The notes under the pieces were generated by a model that searched no databases, was not told the DNA's origin, and saw only the letters and a list, made by a program, of their open reading frames with translations. From Taibaiella sp041660405 (lineage in GTDB: Bacteria; Bacteroidota; Bacteroidia; Chitinophagales; Chitinophagaceae), in assembly GCA_041660405.1 (NCBI GenBank), contig JBAZWL010000026.1, positions 5,950 to 69,949 on the forward strand: a stretch of 64,000 bases of DNA. The letters run 5' to 3'. Positions within the stretch are counted from its first letter, which is position 1. Each line of letters opens with the position of its first letter. The position numbers and the translations under genes were made by a program. This document shows, one piece after another, positions 17,423-27,496 of this stretch.

Positions 17423-20400
17423 TTATTGACTTATATTGATGTTTACTGAAGTGTTATTGTTTCCTGTATTGGTTTCACCTGAAATAGGGAAAACGATACC
17501 ATTTACAGAAGACGTACCCACAGCTGCAGCACCAACTTTATTTAATCTCAGATCGACTATTTCATAACTACCATCTGCATTAATGGTAACCGGCCCGTTA
17601 GAAGTAAGCGTATAACTGCTGGCACCAGGCGTAAGCGTCCATCCATTGATACTTGAAGGTTCAAGGCTATAAGTGAAGACTGACGAAGGTTTTGATAACC
17701 TTACAGTTATTACTCCATTTGCATCAGCTGCACCCAGGTTGGATACATATACACTGAATGGTCTTGAAGTTACCGAAGGTGTGAAACTTACCGCAGGGAA
17801 ATCAAGTGCTATAGAAAGATCAGCAAGCGGAACGAAAGGCACTACAGTGATTATTGCAGTATCATTAGCCGGATTAACAGTAGCAGTACAACCATTACTA
17901 TTCGTCATGCTTATCAATGCATAAGTGTACGTTCCAAGAATAGCATTTGATTGCGGTATTGTAACCACAGTGCTATTACCAGTTGTAGTTATTGTTTGCG
18001 GAGCACCACCATTCATAGTGTAAGTGAATGTGTAAGGACCAGAGCTATTAGCTCCCTGTGCTACAAACACTACATTTGAAGTAGAACTTATGTTCTGAGC
18101 AATGGTAGATGTACCACCGATATTTCCTACCAGTGTATTTACAACAGTTATGGTATAAGAACAAACACTGGAATTACCTGAAGCATCAGTTGCAGTATAG
18201 GTTACCGTAGTAACTCCCGTTGCAAAATTGTGTGTATTCAGGTAGTTGATTCCCGTACTTGCAGAAGAACCGCTAGTTGCACCTGACAAGATCCATACCA
18301 GTGAATTCAGGTTACAATTGTCTGTTACTACAGGATTAACTGTGACAACGTTTCCTGTACAACCAGCACTGTTTGTCGGTGCATTGGTTATAGAAGAAGG
18401 ACAAGAAACGAACACAGGAACAGTATTATCAGTAACGATAACATTGAAGCTGCAAGTAGCGCTTACATTTCCATTATCATCAGTAGCTGTATAGGTTACA
18501 GCAGTTGTTCCTACAGGGAATACAGATCCCGGAGTATGACTCTTAGTCCATACCAGATTTGCAGATGCTGTACAGTTGTCTGTAGCTGTAGGTTCAGTCC
18601 ACGTTGCTACTGCATTGCAGGAAGTTGCTCCTGCGCCTGTAGTAACATTTATTGTAGAAGGACATCCTGCCAATACCGGTGCGGTATTGTCCGTAACAAC
18701 AACATTGAAGATACAAGTAGTACTCACATTACCTTCCAGGTCAGTTGCTGTGTAAGTAACTGTTGTAGTTCCTACCGGGAACACAGAACCAGGGGTATGA
18801 CTTTTTGTCCATGCAATGTCAACATTTGAAGTACAATTGTCGATGGCAGTAGGCTCAGTCCAAGTGGCAACAGCGCTGCAAGGTGTAATGCTTGCATCAG
18901 TATTTACAAATACTGCAGCCGGGCATCCACTAAGAACCGGGATTGTGTTATCTATTACAGTCACATCAAAAGAACATGTGTTGCTTACATTTCCGGAAGC
19001 ATCAGTTGCGGTATAAGTTACCGTAGTAGTACCGGCAGCAAATACAGAACCAGGAGTATGGCTCTTAGTCCATACCAGGTTGCCAGCTGAAGTACAATTA
19101 TCGGTTGCTGTTGGCTCAATCCATGTGGCTGTAGCATCACAAGTACTAGCACCTGTTCCGGTGAATACCGTAATATTAGCAGGACAAGCAGCAAGTACCG
19201 GTATTGTATTATCTGTAACAATCACATTGAATGAACATGTATTACTTACATTACCGGCAGCATCAGTTGCGGTATAAGTTACCGTAGTAGTACCTACAGG
19301 GAAAACATCACCAGGGTTATGATTGTTAGACCAAACCAGGCTTCCTGTTGCAGTACAATTATCTGTTGCAGTTGGTGCGATCCAGGTCGCAGTAGCACCG
19401 CAAGTTGTAGCACCTGCGCCGGTATTTACCAGGACATCTGACGGACAACCTGCAATAGCAGGAGCCTGAGCATCAACTACAGTTACAGTGAAAGAACGCA
19501 CAGAATCATTTCCTGCCAGATCTACAGCAGTATAAGTTACTGTAGTAGTACCCAGTGGGAATACAGAACCAGGTGCATGTGTAGAAGTAAGTGTAGCAGC
19601 ACCAAGAATAGTACAGTTATCAGTAGCTATCGGTGCAGACCATGTTACTGCTTTACCACAACTATCTTGTCCATTGTTGATTGTAATATCAGCAGGGAAA
19701 TTAATGATAGCAGGTTTAGTTTGATCTGCAAAGGTTACATTAAACGTACAGAAAGTGAAATTACCATTCACATCCGTAATCGTCAGTGTAATTGGTAAGG
19801 TTTGCTGGAAAGCAGCAATGATAGTACCGGCAGCAGGATTTTGGGTCACTGTAGCCACACCGCAAGCATCGGTAGCATTCACTCTGTAAGTCATATCAGG
19901 AATTTCAGTAGTGCACTGCAAACCTTTTAACAAGGTAGTATCTGACCAGCAGCTTACTACAGGAGCAGTTACGTCATGTACAGTTACAATAGCAGTGCTT
20001 GTAGCGCTGTTACCTGAAGCATCTGTTGCAGTAAGCATTACAGAATTTGGACCAACATCAGAACAATTAAATGTTAGTTTGCTGGCAGATAAAGTAACAG
20101 CCGAGCAATTGTCATGGCTTCCGTTGTTAAGCATAGCAGGCGTAATAGTTGCATTTCCTGCAGCATCCAGATTCACAGAGATATTCTGACTTATTGTAGT
20201 TGGAGCAGTTCCATCAACTAGGGTTAAAGTGAAACTGTCTATGCTTACATTACCAGCAACATCTGTTGCTTTAACTTTGATTATCCTTGTTCCGCCATAA
20301 CCGATCACTAAAGATCCTGGTTGATTCGGAGCAAGTTGCTCGATAGTTAATACACCTGAACAATTATCAGCTATAGTAAACAAGCTTCTGTAATCAGGCA

Positions 20401-23400
20401 TAGGTACCTGGCAATTGTTACCGGCTCCTACATTAAGTGTTTGTGCTACAGGAGGCGTCATTACTGGCCCCTGAGCATCATTAATCGTAACATTAAAAGA
20501 ACATGTTGCTGTATTTCCTGCCGAATCAGTTACTACAAAAGTATTGGTAGTAACACCCAGCGGGAACACAGCACCACTTGCTAAACCAGCTGTCTGAACC
20601 GTACTTTGAACAGCACAGTTATCGGTAGAAGCAGGAGCATTGTAAGTAATTACAGCACCACAAATATTAGGGTCTGTGTTGTGTGTAATGTCTTGTACAC
20701 ATGTAATGGCAGGAGCTATTGTATCAGTTACCAGAACATCATATTCACATGTAGCTGTATTTCCTGAAGCATCCGTTACCGTATAAGTAACAACCGTAGT
20801 TCCTACATTGAAGATATAGTTACCGATATTTCCATTTCCGCTTGCAGCTGTTGCACCGGTCATTATCCATGATAATGGAGTAGCGCCCAATGTGCAATTA
20901 TCTGTGTAAAGAGGATTTGGAGTATTTACGGTATTTCCACAACTATTAGCAGCAGAGAATGCATTGATAGTAGCCGGGCAACTTGTAAATGCCGGTGCTT
21001 CGTTATCATCAACTGTTACTGTAAATGTACTATCCTTTGTACCACATACATTGGTTGCAGTAATCGTTACATTGGTCACACCTTTATTAAATACGCTACC
21101 GCTTCCTGTTCCTAAACCGGAACCTGTAGTAGCACCACTCAAAGTGTAAGTCAATACAGAAGCAGGAGTACCACTCACTGTTGCTGTAGCATAAGTTACT
21201 GTAGTATTGCAGGAACCAGTTGCAGTGTTATCAGTGGCATCAGCAGGTACGAAAGTAAACTGTGGAGCAACATTGATGTTCATGTTATAAGATGAAGAAG
21301 CAACACAACCCAAGCTGCTGGTAACAGTAAGCAGGTAAGTACCCGCATCGCCAGTATGAGCAGTGAAGATATATGCAGGATCATTAACATTACCACTTCC
21401 TACAGGAGAACCGTTATGAAGCAAGGTATAAGTCGCTCCAACGTCTCCGGTAAGAGTAACTGTTACCGGATCGCCTTGACAATGTGTAGTTGATCCATTG
21501 TCAGAGATTGCATTAGCATTAACACTGAAAGTATAAACAGGTAAAGGATTTACCACAATCTGGTAAGACCTGGTAGCCATACAACCAGTAATGTCGTTAG
21601 TCAACGTAACGGTATAGGTACCAGCGTCAGTCAGAGTAGCAGCAGGGATTGTAAATGCAGCAGCATTAACTGATCCGGAAGCTATTATGTTAACATCTTT
21701 AGTAATTACAAATGAATGATCAGAAGATCCTTCAAGAGCTAACTGCAAGGCATCACCTTCGCAATGCGTAGATGTTTGTCCGTCAACCAAAGCAGCACCA
21801 TTTACTTTAAAGGTATCTGTAGGTTTTGGATTCACATTGATCGTGTAAGTCTGAGCAGCTTCGCAACCGGTTATAGCATCCGTTACAGTCAATACATAAG
21901 TACCTGCAGTAGTATTCGAAGGTGTACCACCAGAGATGAAAGTATGTGTAAAGTTACCGGAAGCATCAACATTTCCGGAAGCATAAGCATTACCATTGTG
22001 CGTCATGCTGAAAGCACTGTTAGCAGTAGCTCCGTTCAATTCGAAAGTAGTAGACGTAGCCTGGCAAATTGTTGCTGAACTATTATCCGCAACTGCATCA
22101 CCATTTACACTAAACGTGAATGAAGGAGAAGGATGCACTGTAATCGTAAAGATTTGAGGAATACCATTACAATCATTTGCAGAAGGGGTAACTTCAATAG
22201 TAGCAATAACATCTGTAGTACCATTATTGATAACAGTGAAAGAAGAAATATCTCCTGTTCCACTTGCTGCAAGACCAATTGAAGTATTATCATTAGTCCA
22301 GCTGAAATCTGTACCTGTTACAGCTCCATTAAAATTAACCGCTGCAGCTGCAGAACCATTACATACTACCTGGTCAGCAGGATCTGAAACAACAGGAGTA
22401 GGATTTACAGTTATGGTAAAGGATTCAGAAGCACCGTTACAATTATTAGCAGTTGGTGTTACCTCGATAGTAGCTGTAACAGGAGTAGTCCCTGTATTAA
22501 TACCATTGAAAGAAACAATATCACCAGTACCATTGGCTGCAAGGCCGATAGATGCATTATCATTTGTCCAATCGAATGTAGTACCATTTACAGCACCAGT
22601 AAAGGTTACTGCATTAGTGCCAACACCATTACACACTACATCATCTGAAATGGTATTAACATCAGGAGTAGGATTTACGGTAACTATATAAGTTTCAGAA
22701 GCACCGGTACAACTATTGGCTACAGGAGTAACTTCGATAGTAGCTACAGCAGCAGTGTTTCCGGTATTGATACCATTGAAAGAAGCGATATCGCCCGTTC
22801 CGCTGGCAGCAAGGCCTATAGTGTTATCACTATTTGACCAATTAAAGATTGTACCGCTTACGGCACCGGTAAAGGTCACTGCATCAGTAGCAGCACTGTT
22901 ACACACCACATCATCAGCAATTACATCAACTGTAGGAGTTGGGTTTACTGTAATAGTAAATGTGTTTGAAGCACCAATGCAATTATTAGCTGATGGTGTA
23001 ACTTCAATTGTAGCAACTACAGGAGTAGCTCCGGTATTGATACCGTTGAAAGAAGCAATATCACCAGTTCCACTGGCAACAAGACCAATAGATGTGTTGT
23101 TATTTGTCCAATCGAATTGAGTACCACTTACTGCACCGTTAAAGGTTACCGCAGTAGTAGCAGCACCATTACATACTACATCATTTGAAACCAGATCAAC
23201 TACAGGAGTAGGGTTAACAGCAATGGTAAATTCCTGTGCTGCGCCTGTACAACCGTTAGCTACAGGTGTGATCTCAATATTAGCTACAGCAGGAGTATTA
23301 CCACTATTGATCGCATTGAAAGAAGCGATATCACCAACACCGCTGGCTAGAAGGCCTACAGAAGCATTGTCATTAGTCCAGTTGTAAACAGTTCCGCTCA

Positions 23401-26400
23401 CTGCTCCGCTTAAAATTACCATTGTAGTAGCGGCACCGTTACACACTATTTCATCGGCAGGATCAAGTACGGTAGGCGTAGGTTTCACTGTTATGGTAAA
23501 GTTCTGAGCAGGACCAGTACAGCCGTTAGCTGTTGGTACTACCTGGATATTTGCTACAGTATTTACAATTCCTGTATTAGTAGCTGTGAAAGAAGAGATA
23601 TCTCCGTTTCCACTTGCACCAAGACCGATTGACGTATTATCATTAGTCCATGCAAAAGTTGTTCCGCTTACTGCGCCTGTAAATATAGTTGCCGATGTAG
23701 CTTCATTGTTACATAACAATTGACTGGCAGGAACAACAACATCAGGCGTAGGGTTAACAGTAACCGTTACATTCTGTGGAAGACCAACACAACCCTGTGA
23801 ACCCGGGCTTACCGGAGTAAAAGTATACACCACATCAATAGGTGCATTCGTGTTGTTGGTCAGTGTTTCTGTAAATGTACTGTTGGTCGTGAATGATTGA
23901 CCGGAAGCAGAAACAGAAGCAGTATGTACAAGACCATTGTATACAGCAGTCCTGTTATAAGAACCACCAACACTATTAGGGTTAGTTACATTGATCGTTA
24001 CTGTACTGCCATTACATTGGGAAGCACTTCCGTTTAAGGTAGCAACAACATCAGATACCGGTTGAATAGTAACCAAGGTCTGACCACCCATACTTTGTGC
24101 AGTTGCTGCACAGGTAGCAGGTGTAGGTTGCGTGCTTGTATTCGGATGGAATGTCAAAGAAGACAGTACAAACGATTCAGCAGTATTGGCAATAGTGTTA
24201 TTTGTAAAAGTATAAGACGGGCTTATAATACCTGCCGCAGGATTAAGTCCGGTGAAAGTTTTACCATTTGTAAAAGTTCCGCTGAACGTACCACCTGAAA
24301 CAGGGTTCACACTAATATTGATATTGGAAGTCTGACCACTGCAGACATTCGCATTACTCGAAGCAGTAATAGTACCTTGTACAGAACCCAAAGAGGTAAT
24401 AACCACCGTATCTGAAGAAGCAACGCAAGGAGCATCACTTAAGGTCCATTTCAAAGTATAAGTACCTGGATTTACCGCTGGAGTAAATACAGTATTAGGA
24501 TCAGTAAGACTTGCAAACTGGCCTGATGCGGTATTCGTACCATTGATAATACTCCACGTGCCAGACTGAGTACCCACTGTTGCATTAGCTTGCAGGGCAT
24601 CACCAGTACCACATATCATTTTATCAACACCTGTCAGAGCAACTGGTTGTGGCGTTACAGGAACAGTAGAGCTACCGCTGACCAGCTGTGTACAGGTTCC
24701 TCCTGCGTTTGCAATAGAAACAAGATTTAATGTTTGTGTTACAAGAGCATTAGGTACAGTTACTGTTGCAGTACCACCTGTTAAAGTAGTTGTGGCATTA
24801 GCACCACCATTAATGTTGTAAGTCACATTAAAGCTGTCTGGGCCGGTCAATGTAAAGTTAGCATTGCTGCCAGCGCATATAGGTCCGCCATTAGCTATGG
24901 TAACGTTCTGAGCCGTTACGGTAATGGTGAAATTTTGTTTTACTAAAGAACTGGAGTGGTGATAAATATCTGCCGCAACAAGTTCAATGTTATACGTACC
25001 GGTATCGGAAGCAGACGGCGTACCACTTAATGTTGCCATAACATTGGGAATGTTCACCAATGTCAACCATGAAGGTAGCGGAGTGTGAGATTCAAATTCC
25101 AGCTCATCACCGTAAGAAAGATCTGGATCGAAACCAAAAACCAGATAAGTATAAGGCTGACAGGACTGAACAGAAAGAACAGGGTTTGAAGTAAAGATGG
25201 GCTTAGTATTCGCTACTACATGATAGGAAGTTGTAGCCGTTCCGTTATTCTGGTCTTGTGCTACAAATGTAAAAGTATGATCTCCCCACTGCGAAGGGGC
25301 GGGCGTCCACGATATATTTGTTTGGGCAATGCTGCTTAGAGCTGTAGGTAAAGAAGGAGTTGCTGTTGCACCTGCTGGCAAAGTTGCAGAAAATATCTGC
25401 GAAGTAATTCCGGGAGCAGGGCTCTGTGCTCCAATCACATCATTAAGCGTTGTACCGATAAGCACAAGCCTGTCTGGCATTGCGGGTGGCGTAGGGGCAA
25501 TAAATTGCGGCCCTGCAATAACCTGTATCGTAACTGTTGTCGTAGTTTGAACACCCACATCATCAGTAGCTATGAAGGTTACTATATATGTTCCGAGCTG
25601 TAACACAGTTGGTGTCCAGCTGAAAGATGCAGAGGCAGGATTTGCAGGTGTTACAGAAGGATTGAATGAAGCACCGGTAGGCAACCCTGCGCCATTCAAT
25701 AATACAGTTCCACCAGCATCAGGATCCGAAGCCTCAATAGTAAAGCTTACAGGAGATCCGGGATGGGCATATACAACGGCATTATTCAGAGGAGTAGTAG
25801 CATAGTTAAAAATCGGTGGGTTAGATGTACCCACAACTTTCAAAAGAAAATCAACTACAGATTTTGATCCGGTTGGATCAGTAATCGTAAAACCAGCACT
25901 CCAAAGTGTACCTATGGCCTTACCAACTGTATTGAATGTGGCTTCACCTGTAGATGAATTTATACTTAAGCCATTTGCCTGGATAGAATTAACGTCTCCA
26001 CCACTAAATTCAGCAGGAGTTGATAAAGCGTAGCTTAATACACCACCATCGGGATCAATAGCCGGCACATTAAAGGCAGCGACAGAAACTCCTGTAGATA
26101 AACTAACCACAGGAGGAAGCGTAGATACAGGAGATCCAAGATTAGTGGATGCCAGGTTTACAGTTGTCTGCTCGCCAAAATTTCCGTCAGGATTATTTTG
26201 CAATGTACTTAAGCGACAACAACCTGAATAACTAGCAGTAAAGTTGTCCGTTCCAATAGCATAAGTATGTGTAACAGTATACGTACCAATAAAATAATCT
26301 TCAGCACTGTTTACAGAGGTTACCTGCAGATCAATTGATCCGGTTCCACCATCTCCAAAAAGTAATGTAGACCCTGTGTTAACTGTAGACCCTACAGCTA

Positions 26401-26731
26401 CACCGGTGAAACTTGAAAGTCTGTAGGAATTTGTAACTACAAATGTAACAACCCGGGAAGAGGCATCAGGCCTACTCCAGATAATATTTCCATAACGAAA
26501 ATGCGAAGCATTCGCATCCATTACAGATAAAGTAGATAGCAATGCCACTACAGCAGACATTCCGGCCAGCCTCAACCGGCTTCCGGATAGTCGCTGTTCC
26601 TGATGATGCCGGGAAATCCCCTTCACCAGGTTCGTGACAAAAGTCACGAGAAAAAAGAAAAGCATGCTGCTCCGTCGCGTTAGCCACTTACAGACATCCT
26701 TCATATTTTGGAAAGATTTGTTCATAAACAT
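17423..26731 (-). CDS. Giant HYR/PKD-repeat secreted protein, cassette B
   Basis: A 3102-aa putative adhesin. The signal sequence is long and two-part: a polar start, a first hydrophobic stretch SSMLFFFLVTFVTNLV, a basic segment, then AGMSAVVALLSTLSVMDANA before the mature SHFRYG. Cadherin/He_PIG-like Ig domains follow (about 80-620, ASDPDAGGTVLLNGAGLPTG, FTWTP-like ends). Six 90-residue PKD-like repeats come next, then further Ig domains, and about a dozen HYR domains (APVxxCPxxI...DNC...VGTTTVTYTATDAxGN), four of them nearly identical. It ends in a DUF11-like domain (about 2968-3102, ADLSIALDFPAVSF...INGWTLTPG). As in cassette A, no T9SS sorting domain is visible. It is followed after 72 bp by the T9SS-sorted partner. 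Confidence 0.87.
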   Translation of the reverse strand: MFMNKSFQNMKDVCKWLTRRSSMLFFFLVTFVTNLVKGISRHHQEQRLSGSRLRLAGMSAVVALLSTLSVMDANASHFRYGNIIWSRPDASSRVVTFVVTNSYRLSSFTGVAVGSTVNTGSTLLFGDGGTGSIDLQVTSVNSAEDYFIGTYTVTHTYAIGTDNFTASYSGCCRLSTLQNNPDGNFGEQTTVNLASTNLGSPVSTLPPVVSLSTGVSVAAFNVPAIDPDGGVLSYALSTPAEFSGGDVNSIQANGLSINSSTGEATFNTVGKAIGTLWSAGFTITDPTGSKSVVDFLLKVVGTSNPPIFNYATTPLNNAVVYAHPGSPVSFTIEASDPDAGGTVLLNGAGLPTGASFNPSVTPANPASASFSWTPTVLQLGTYIVTFIATDDVGVQTTTTVTIQVIAGPQFIAPTPPAMPDRLVLIGTTLNDVIGAQSPAPGITSQIFSATLPAGATATPSLPTALSSIAQTNISWTPAPSQWGDHTFTFVAQDQNNGTATTSYHVVANTKPIFTSNPVLSVQSCQPYTYLVFGFDPDLSYGDELEFESHTPLPSWLTLVNIPNVMATLSGTPSASDTGTYNIELVAADIYHHSSSLVKQNFTITVTAQNVTIANGGPICAGSNANFTLTGPDSFNVTYNINGGANATTTLTGGTATVTVPNALVTQTLNLVSIANAGGTCTQLVSGSSTVPVTPQPVALTGVDKMICGTGDALQANATVGTQSGTWSIINGTNTASGQFASLTDPNTVFTPAVNPGTYTLKWTLSDAPCVASSDTVVITSLGSVQGTITASSNANVCSGQTSNINISVNPVSGGTFSGTFTNGKTFTGLNPAAGIISPSYTFTNNTIANTAESFVLSSLTFHPNTSTQPTPATCAATAQSMGGQTLVTIQPVSDVVATLNGSASQCNGSTVTINVTNPNSVGGSYNRTAVYNGLVHTASVSASGQSFTTNSTFTETLTNNTNAPIDVVYTFTPVSPGSQGCVGLPQNVTVTVNPTPDVVVPASQLLCNNEATSATIFTGAVSGTTFAWTNDNTSIGLGASGNGDISSFTATNTGIVNTVANIQVVPTANGCTGPAQNFTITVKPTPTVLDPADEIVCNGAATTMVILSGAVSGTVYNWTNDNASVGLLASGVGDIASFNAINSGNTPAVANIEITPVANGCTGAAQEFTIAVNPTPVVDLVSNDVVCNGAATTAVTFNGAVSGTQFDWTNNNTSIGLVASGTGDIASFNGINTGATPVVATIEVTPSANNCIGASNTFTITVNPTPTVDVIADDVVCNSAATDAVTFTGAVSGTIFNWSNSDNTIGLAASGTGDIASFNGINTGNTAAVATIEVTPVANSCTGASETYIVTVNPTPDVNTISDDVVCNGVGTNAVTFTGAVNGTTFDWTNDNASIGLAANGTGDIVSFNGINTGTTPVTATIEVTPTANNCNGASESFTITVNPTPVVSDPADQVVCNGSAAAAVNFNGAVTGTDFSWTNDNTSIGLAASGTGDISSFTVINNGTTDVIATIEVTPSANDCNGIPQIFTITVHPSPSFTFSVNGDAVADNSSATICQATSTTFELNGATANSAFSMTHNGNAYASGNVDASGNFTHTFISGGTPSNTTAGTYVLTVTDAITGCEAAQTYTINVNPKPTDTFKVNGAALVDGQTSTHCEGDALQLALEGSSDHSFVITKDVNIIASGSVNAAAFTIPAATLTDAGTYTVTLTNDITGCMATRSYQIVVNPLPVYTFSVNANAISDNGSTTHCQGDPVTVTLTGDVGATYTLLHNGSPVGSGNVNDPAYIFTAHTGDAGTYLLTVTSSLGCVASSSYNMNINVAPQFTFVPADATDNTATGSCNTTVTYATATVSGTPASVLTYTLSGATTGSGLGTGSGSVFNKGVTNVTITATNVCGTKDSTFTVTVDDNEAPAFTSCPATINAFSAANSCGNTVNTPNPLYTDNCTLGATPLSWIMTGATAASGNGNIGNYIFNVGTTVVTYTVTDASGNTATCEYDVLVTDTIAPAITCVQDITHNTDPNICGAVITYNAPASTDNCAVQSTVQTAGLASGAVFPLGVTTNTFVVTDSAGNTATCSFNVTINDAQGPVMTPPVAQTLNVGAGNNCQVPMPDYRSLFTIADNCSGVLTIEQLAPNQPGSLVIGYGGTRIIKVKATDVAGNVSIDSFTLTLVDGTAPTTISQNISVNLDAAGNATITPAMLNNGSHDNCSAVTLSASKLTFNCSDVGPNSVMLTATDASGNSATSTAIVTVHDVTAPVVSCWSDTTLLKGLQCTTEIPDMTYRVNATDACGVATVTQNPAAGTIIAAFQQTLPITLTITDVNGNFTFCTFNVTFADQTKPAIINFPADITINNGQDSCGKAVTWSAPIATDNCTILGAATLTSTHAPGSVFPLGTTTVTYTAVDLAGNDSVRSFTVTVVDAQAPAIAGCPSDVLVNTGAGATTCGATATWIAPTATDNCTATGSLVWSNNHNPGDVFPVGTTTVTYTATDAAGNVSNTCSFNVIVTDNTIPVLAACPANITVFTGTGASTCDATATWIEPTATDNCTSAGNLVWTKSHTPGSVFAAGTTTVTYTATDASGNVSNTCSFDVTVIDNTIPVLSGCPAAVFVNTDASITPCSAVATWTEPTAIDNCTSNVDIAWTKSHTPGSVFPVGTTTVTYTATDLEGNVSTTCIFNVVVTDNTAPVLAGCPSTINVTTGAGATSCNAVATWTEPTATDNCTASANLVWTKSHTPGSVFPVGTTAVTYTATDDNGNVSATCSFNVIVTDNTVPVFVSCPSSITNAPTNSAGCTGNVVTVNPVVTDNCNLNSLVWILSGATSGSSASTGINYLNTHNFATGVTTVTYTATDASGNSSVCSYTITVVNTLVGNIGGTSTIAQNISSTSNVVFVAQGANSSGPYTFTYTMNGGAPQTITTTGNSTVVTIPQSNAILGTYTYALISMTNSNGCTATVNPANDTAIITVVPFVPLADLSIALDFPAVSFTPSVTSRPFSVYVSNLGAADANGVITVRLSKPSSVFTYSLEPSSINGWTLTPGASSYTLTSNGPVTINADGSYEIVDLRLNKVGAAAVGTSSVNGIVFPISGETNTGNNNTSVNINISQ
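18431..19474 (-). repeat. Four tandem 261-bp HYR repeats in the giant gene
   Basis: Four consecutive 87-residue units, each beginning D(A/N)xxPVLxxCP and ending SFxVxV, in exact 261-bp register. They share WTKSHTPGSVFPVGTTTVTY almost unchanged. The high DNA similarity points to recent unit duplication. Confidence 0.85.
22133..23752 (-). repeat. Six tandem 270-bp PKD-like repeats in the giant gene
   Basis: Six consecutive units of exactly 90 residues, each starting PTPxV and carrying VVCNGAAT, AVSGTxFxWTNDNTSIGL, SGTGDIASFNGINTG and ANxCxGA. The register is 270 bp throughout (1620 bp in all). Confidence 0.88.
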
Positions 26732-26954
26732 AGGTATTGGTTAAAATCGATTTAAGGTTACAATCATTATTTCCTTTGAGGGGAAATCACACAGGGATAA
26801 TATCAATTAAGTCATCGTTCTTTCCACATCACTTTCGGTTACAGTACATTCAAATAATAAGTCCAATACTCGGTTAATCTCTTTGGGATAAACTTCTCCC
26901 GTTTATATTCATTTGGTTCTTCATCTGATTATGAAGATTGGTTCAATAAAATGG

Positions 26955-26996
26955 CTCAACATTTAATACTTCCTTTTTCAAGGAATTAATGTTGAG
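26955..26996. repeat. Two-part inverted repeat upstream of giant gene B
   Basis: CTCAACATT (26955-26963) pairs with AATGTTGAG (26988-26996), and inside it TTCCTT with AAGGAA. It lies 224-265 bp before the giant start and could form a leader hairpin or an operator. Confidence 0.45.
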
Positions 26997-27080
26997 ATAA
27001 GTAAATGTTAAAAAAAGGAAATAGTTTAGTTAAATTTCAGGAGCAAAAATATCCATCTACACCATGGGAAAAGGCACACA

Positions 27081-27100
27081 TTTAGGTAGGTTTAGGTGCC
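27081..27100. promoter_or_regulatory. TTTAGG direct repeat between giant B and XRE gene 2
   Basis: TTTAGGTAGG followed directly by TTTAGGTGCC, a 10-bp period (one helical turn). Its reverse complement contains CACCTAAACC, also present before XRE gene 1. Candidate regulator site; inference. Confidence 0.35.
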
Positions 27101-27496
27101 AAAATAGGTTCATATATATTTTTGTAATGTAAACTGGAGTTTTATAATATTACCACACTCTTTTCCTGTGGTAAACTCAACTATTTGTACGTTTAGCACG
27201 TATAATATTTAAAATAATAAGTAATAATATAATAATAATTGTAAATCAATTGTTTGAGAAAACATAAAAAATTAAATTGATAATAAATACGTTCTCTATT
27301 CACTTGTTAATTCATTTTAAACGTCCGGGTTAACCCTTATATATAAATATTTCAATAAATTTTCTGCATTAAAATTTCAAAAATGTTTTCTATCTTGCCG
27401 CGCTGTTAACAAAATTGTCAGGCTTTTTAAAATGATAAAAATTATTTAAATCTTGGTTTATTTGTTAAAATAGGATCATCGAAAAATTAACCCAAA

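Larger units (their letters stand above)
26732..27496. other. AT-rich divergent intergenic region, cassette B
   Basis: 765 bp between giant gene B (-) and the second XRE gene (+), close in size to the 814 bp of cassette A. No gene seen. It contains ATTGGTTAAAA next to the giant start (26736-26746; compare ATTGGGTTAAA in cassette A) and a two-part hairpin at 26955-26996. It also has a 10-bp direct repeat TTTAGGTAGG/TTTAGGTGCC (27081-27100) and an inverted repeat TTACCACA/TGTGGTAA (27150-27174). Confidence 0.6.

Noticed and set aside
22133..23752. Regular repeat spacing suggestive of a CRISPR array
   Set aside because: Units are 270 bp, lie in frame inside one long open reading frame and encode PKD-like domains; no short repeats or unique spacers.
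17673..25805. Many plus-strand open frames of 60-154 codons opposite giant gene B
   Set aside because: They are antisense to a clear repeat protein, mirror its repeats, lack family resemblance and have biased Val/Thr-rich composition expected of a reverse-frame shadow.
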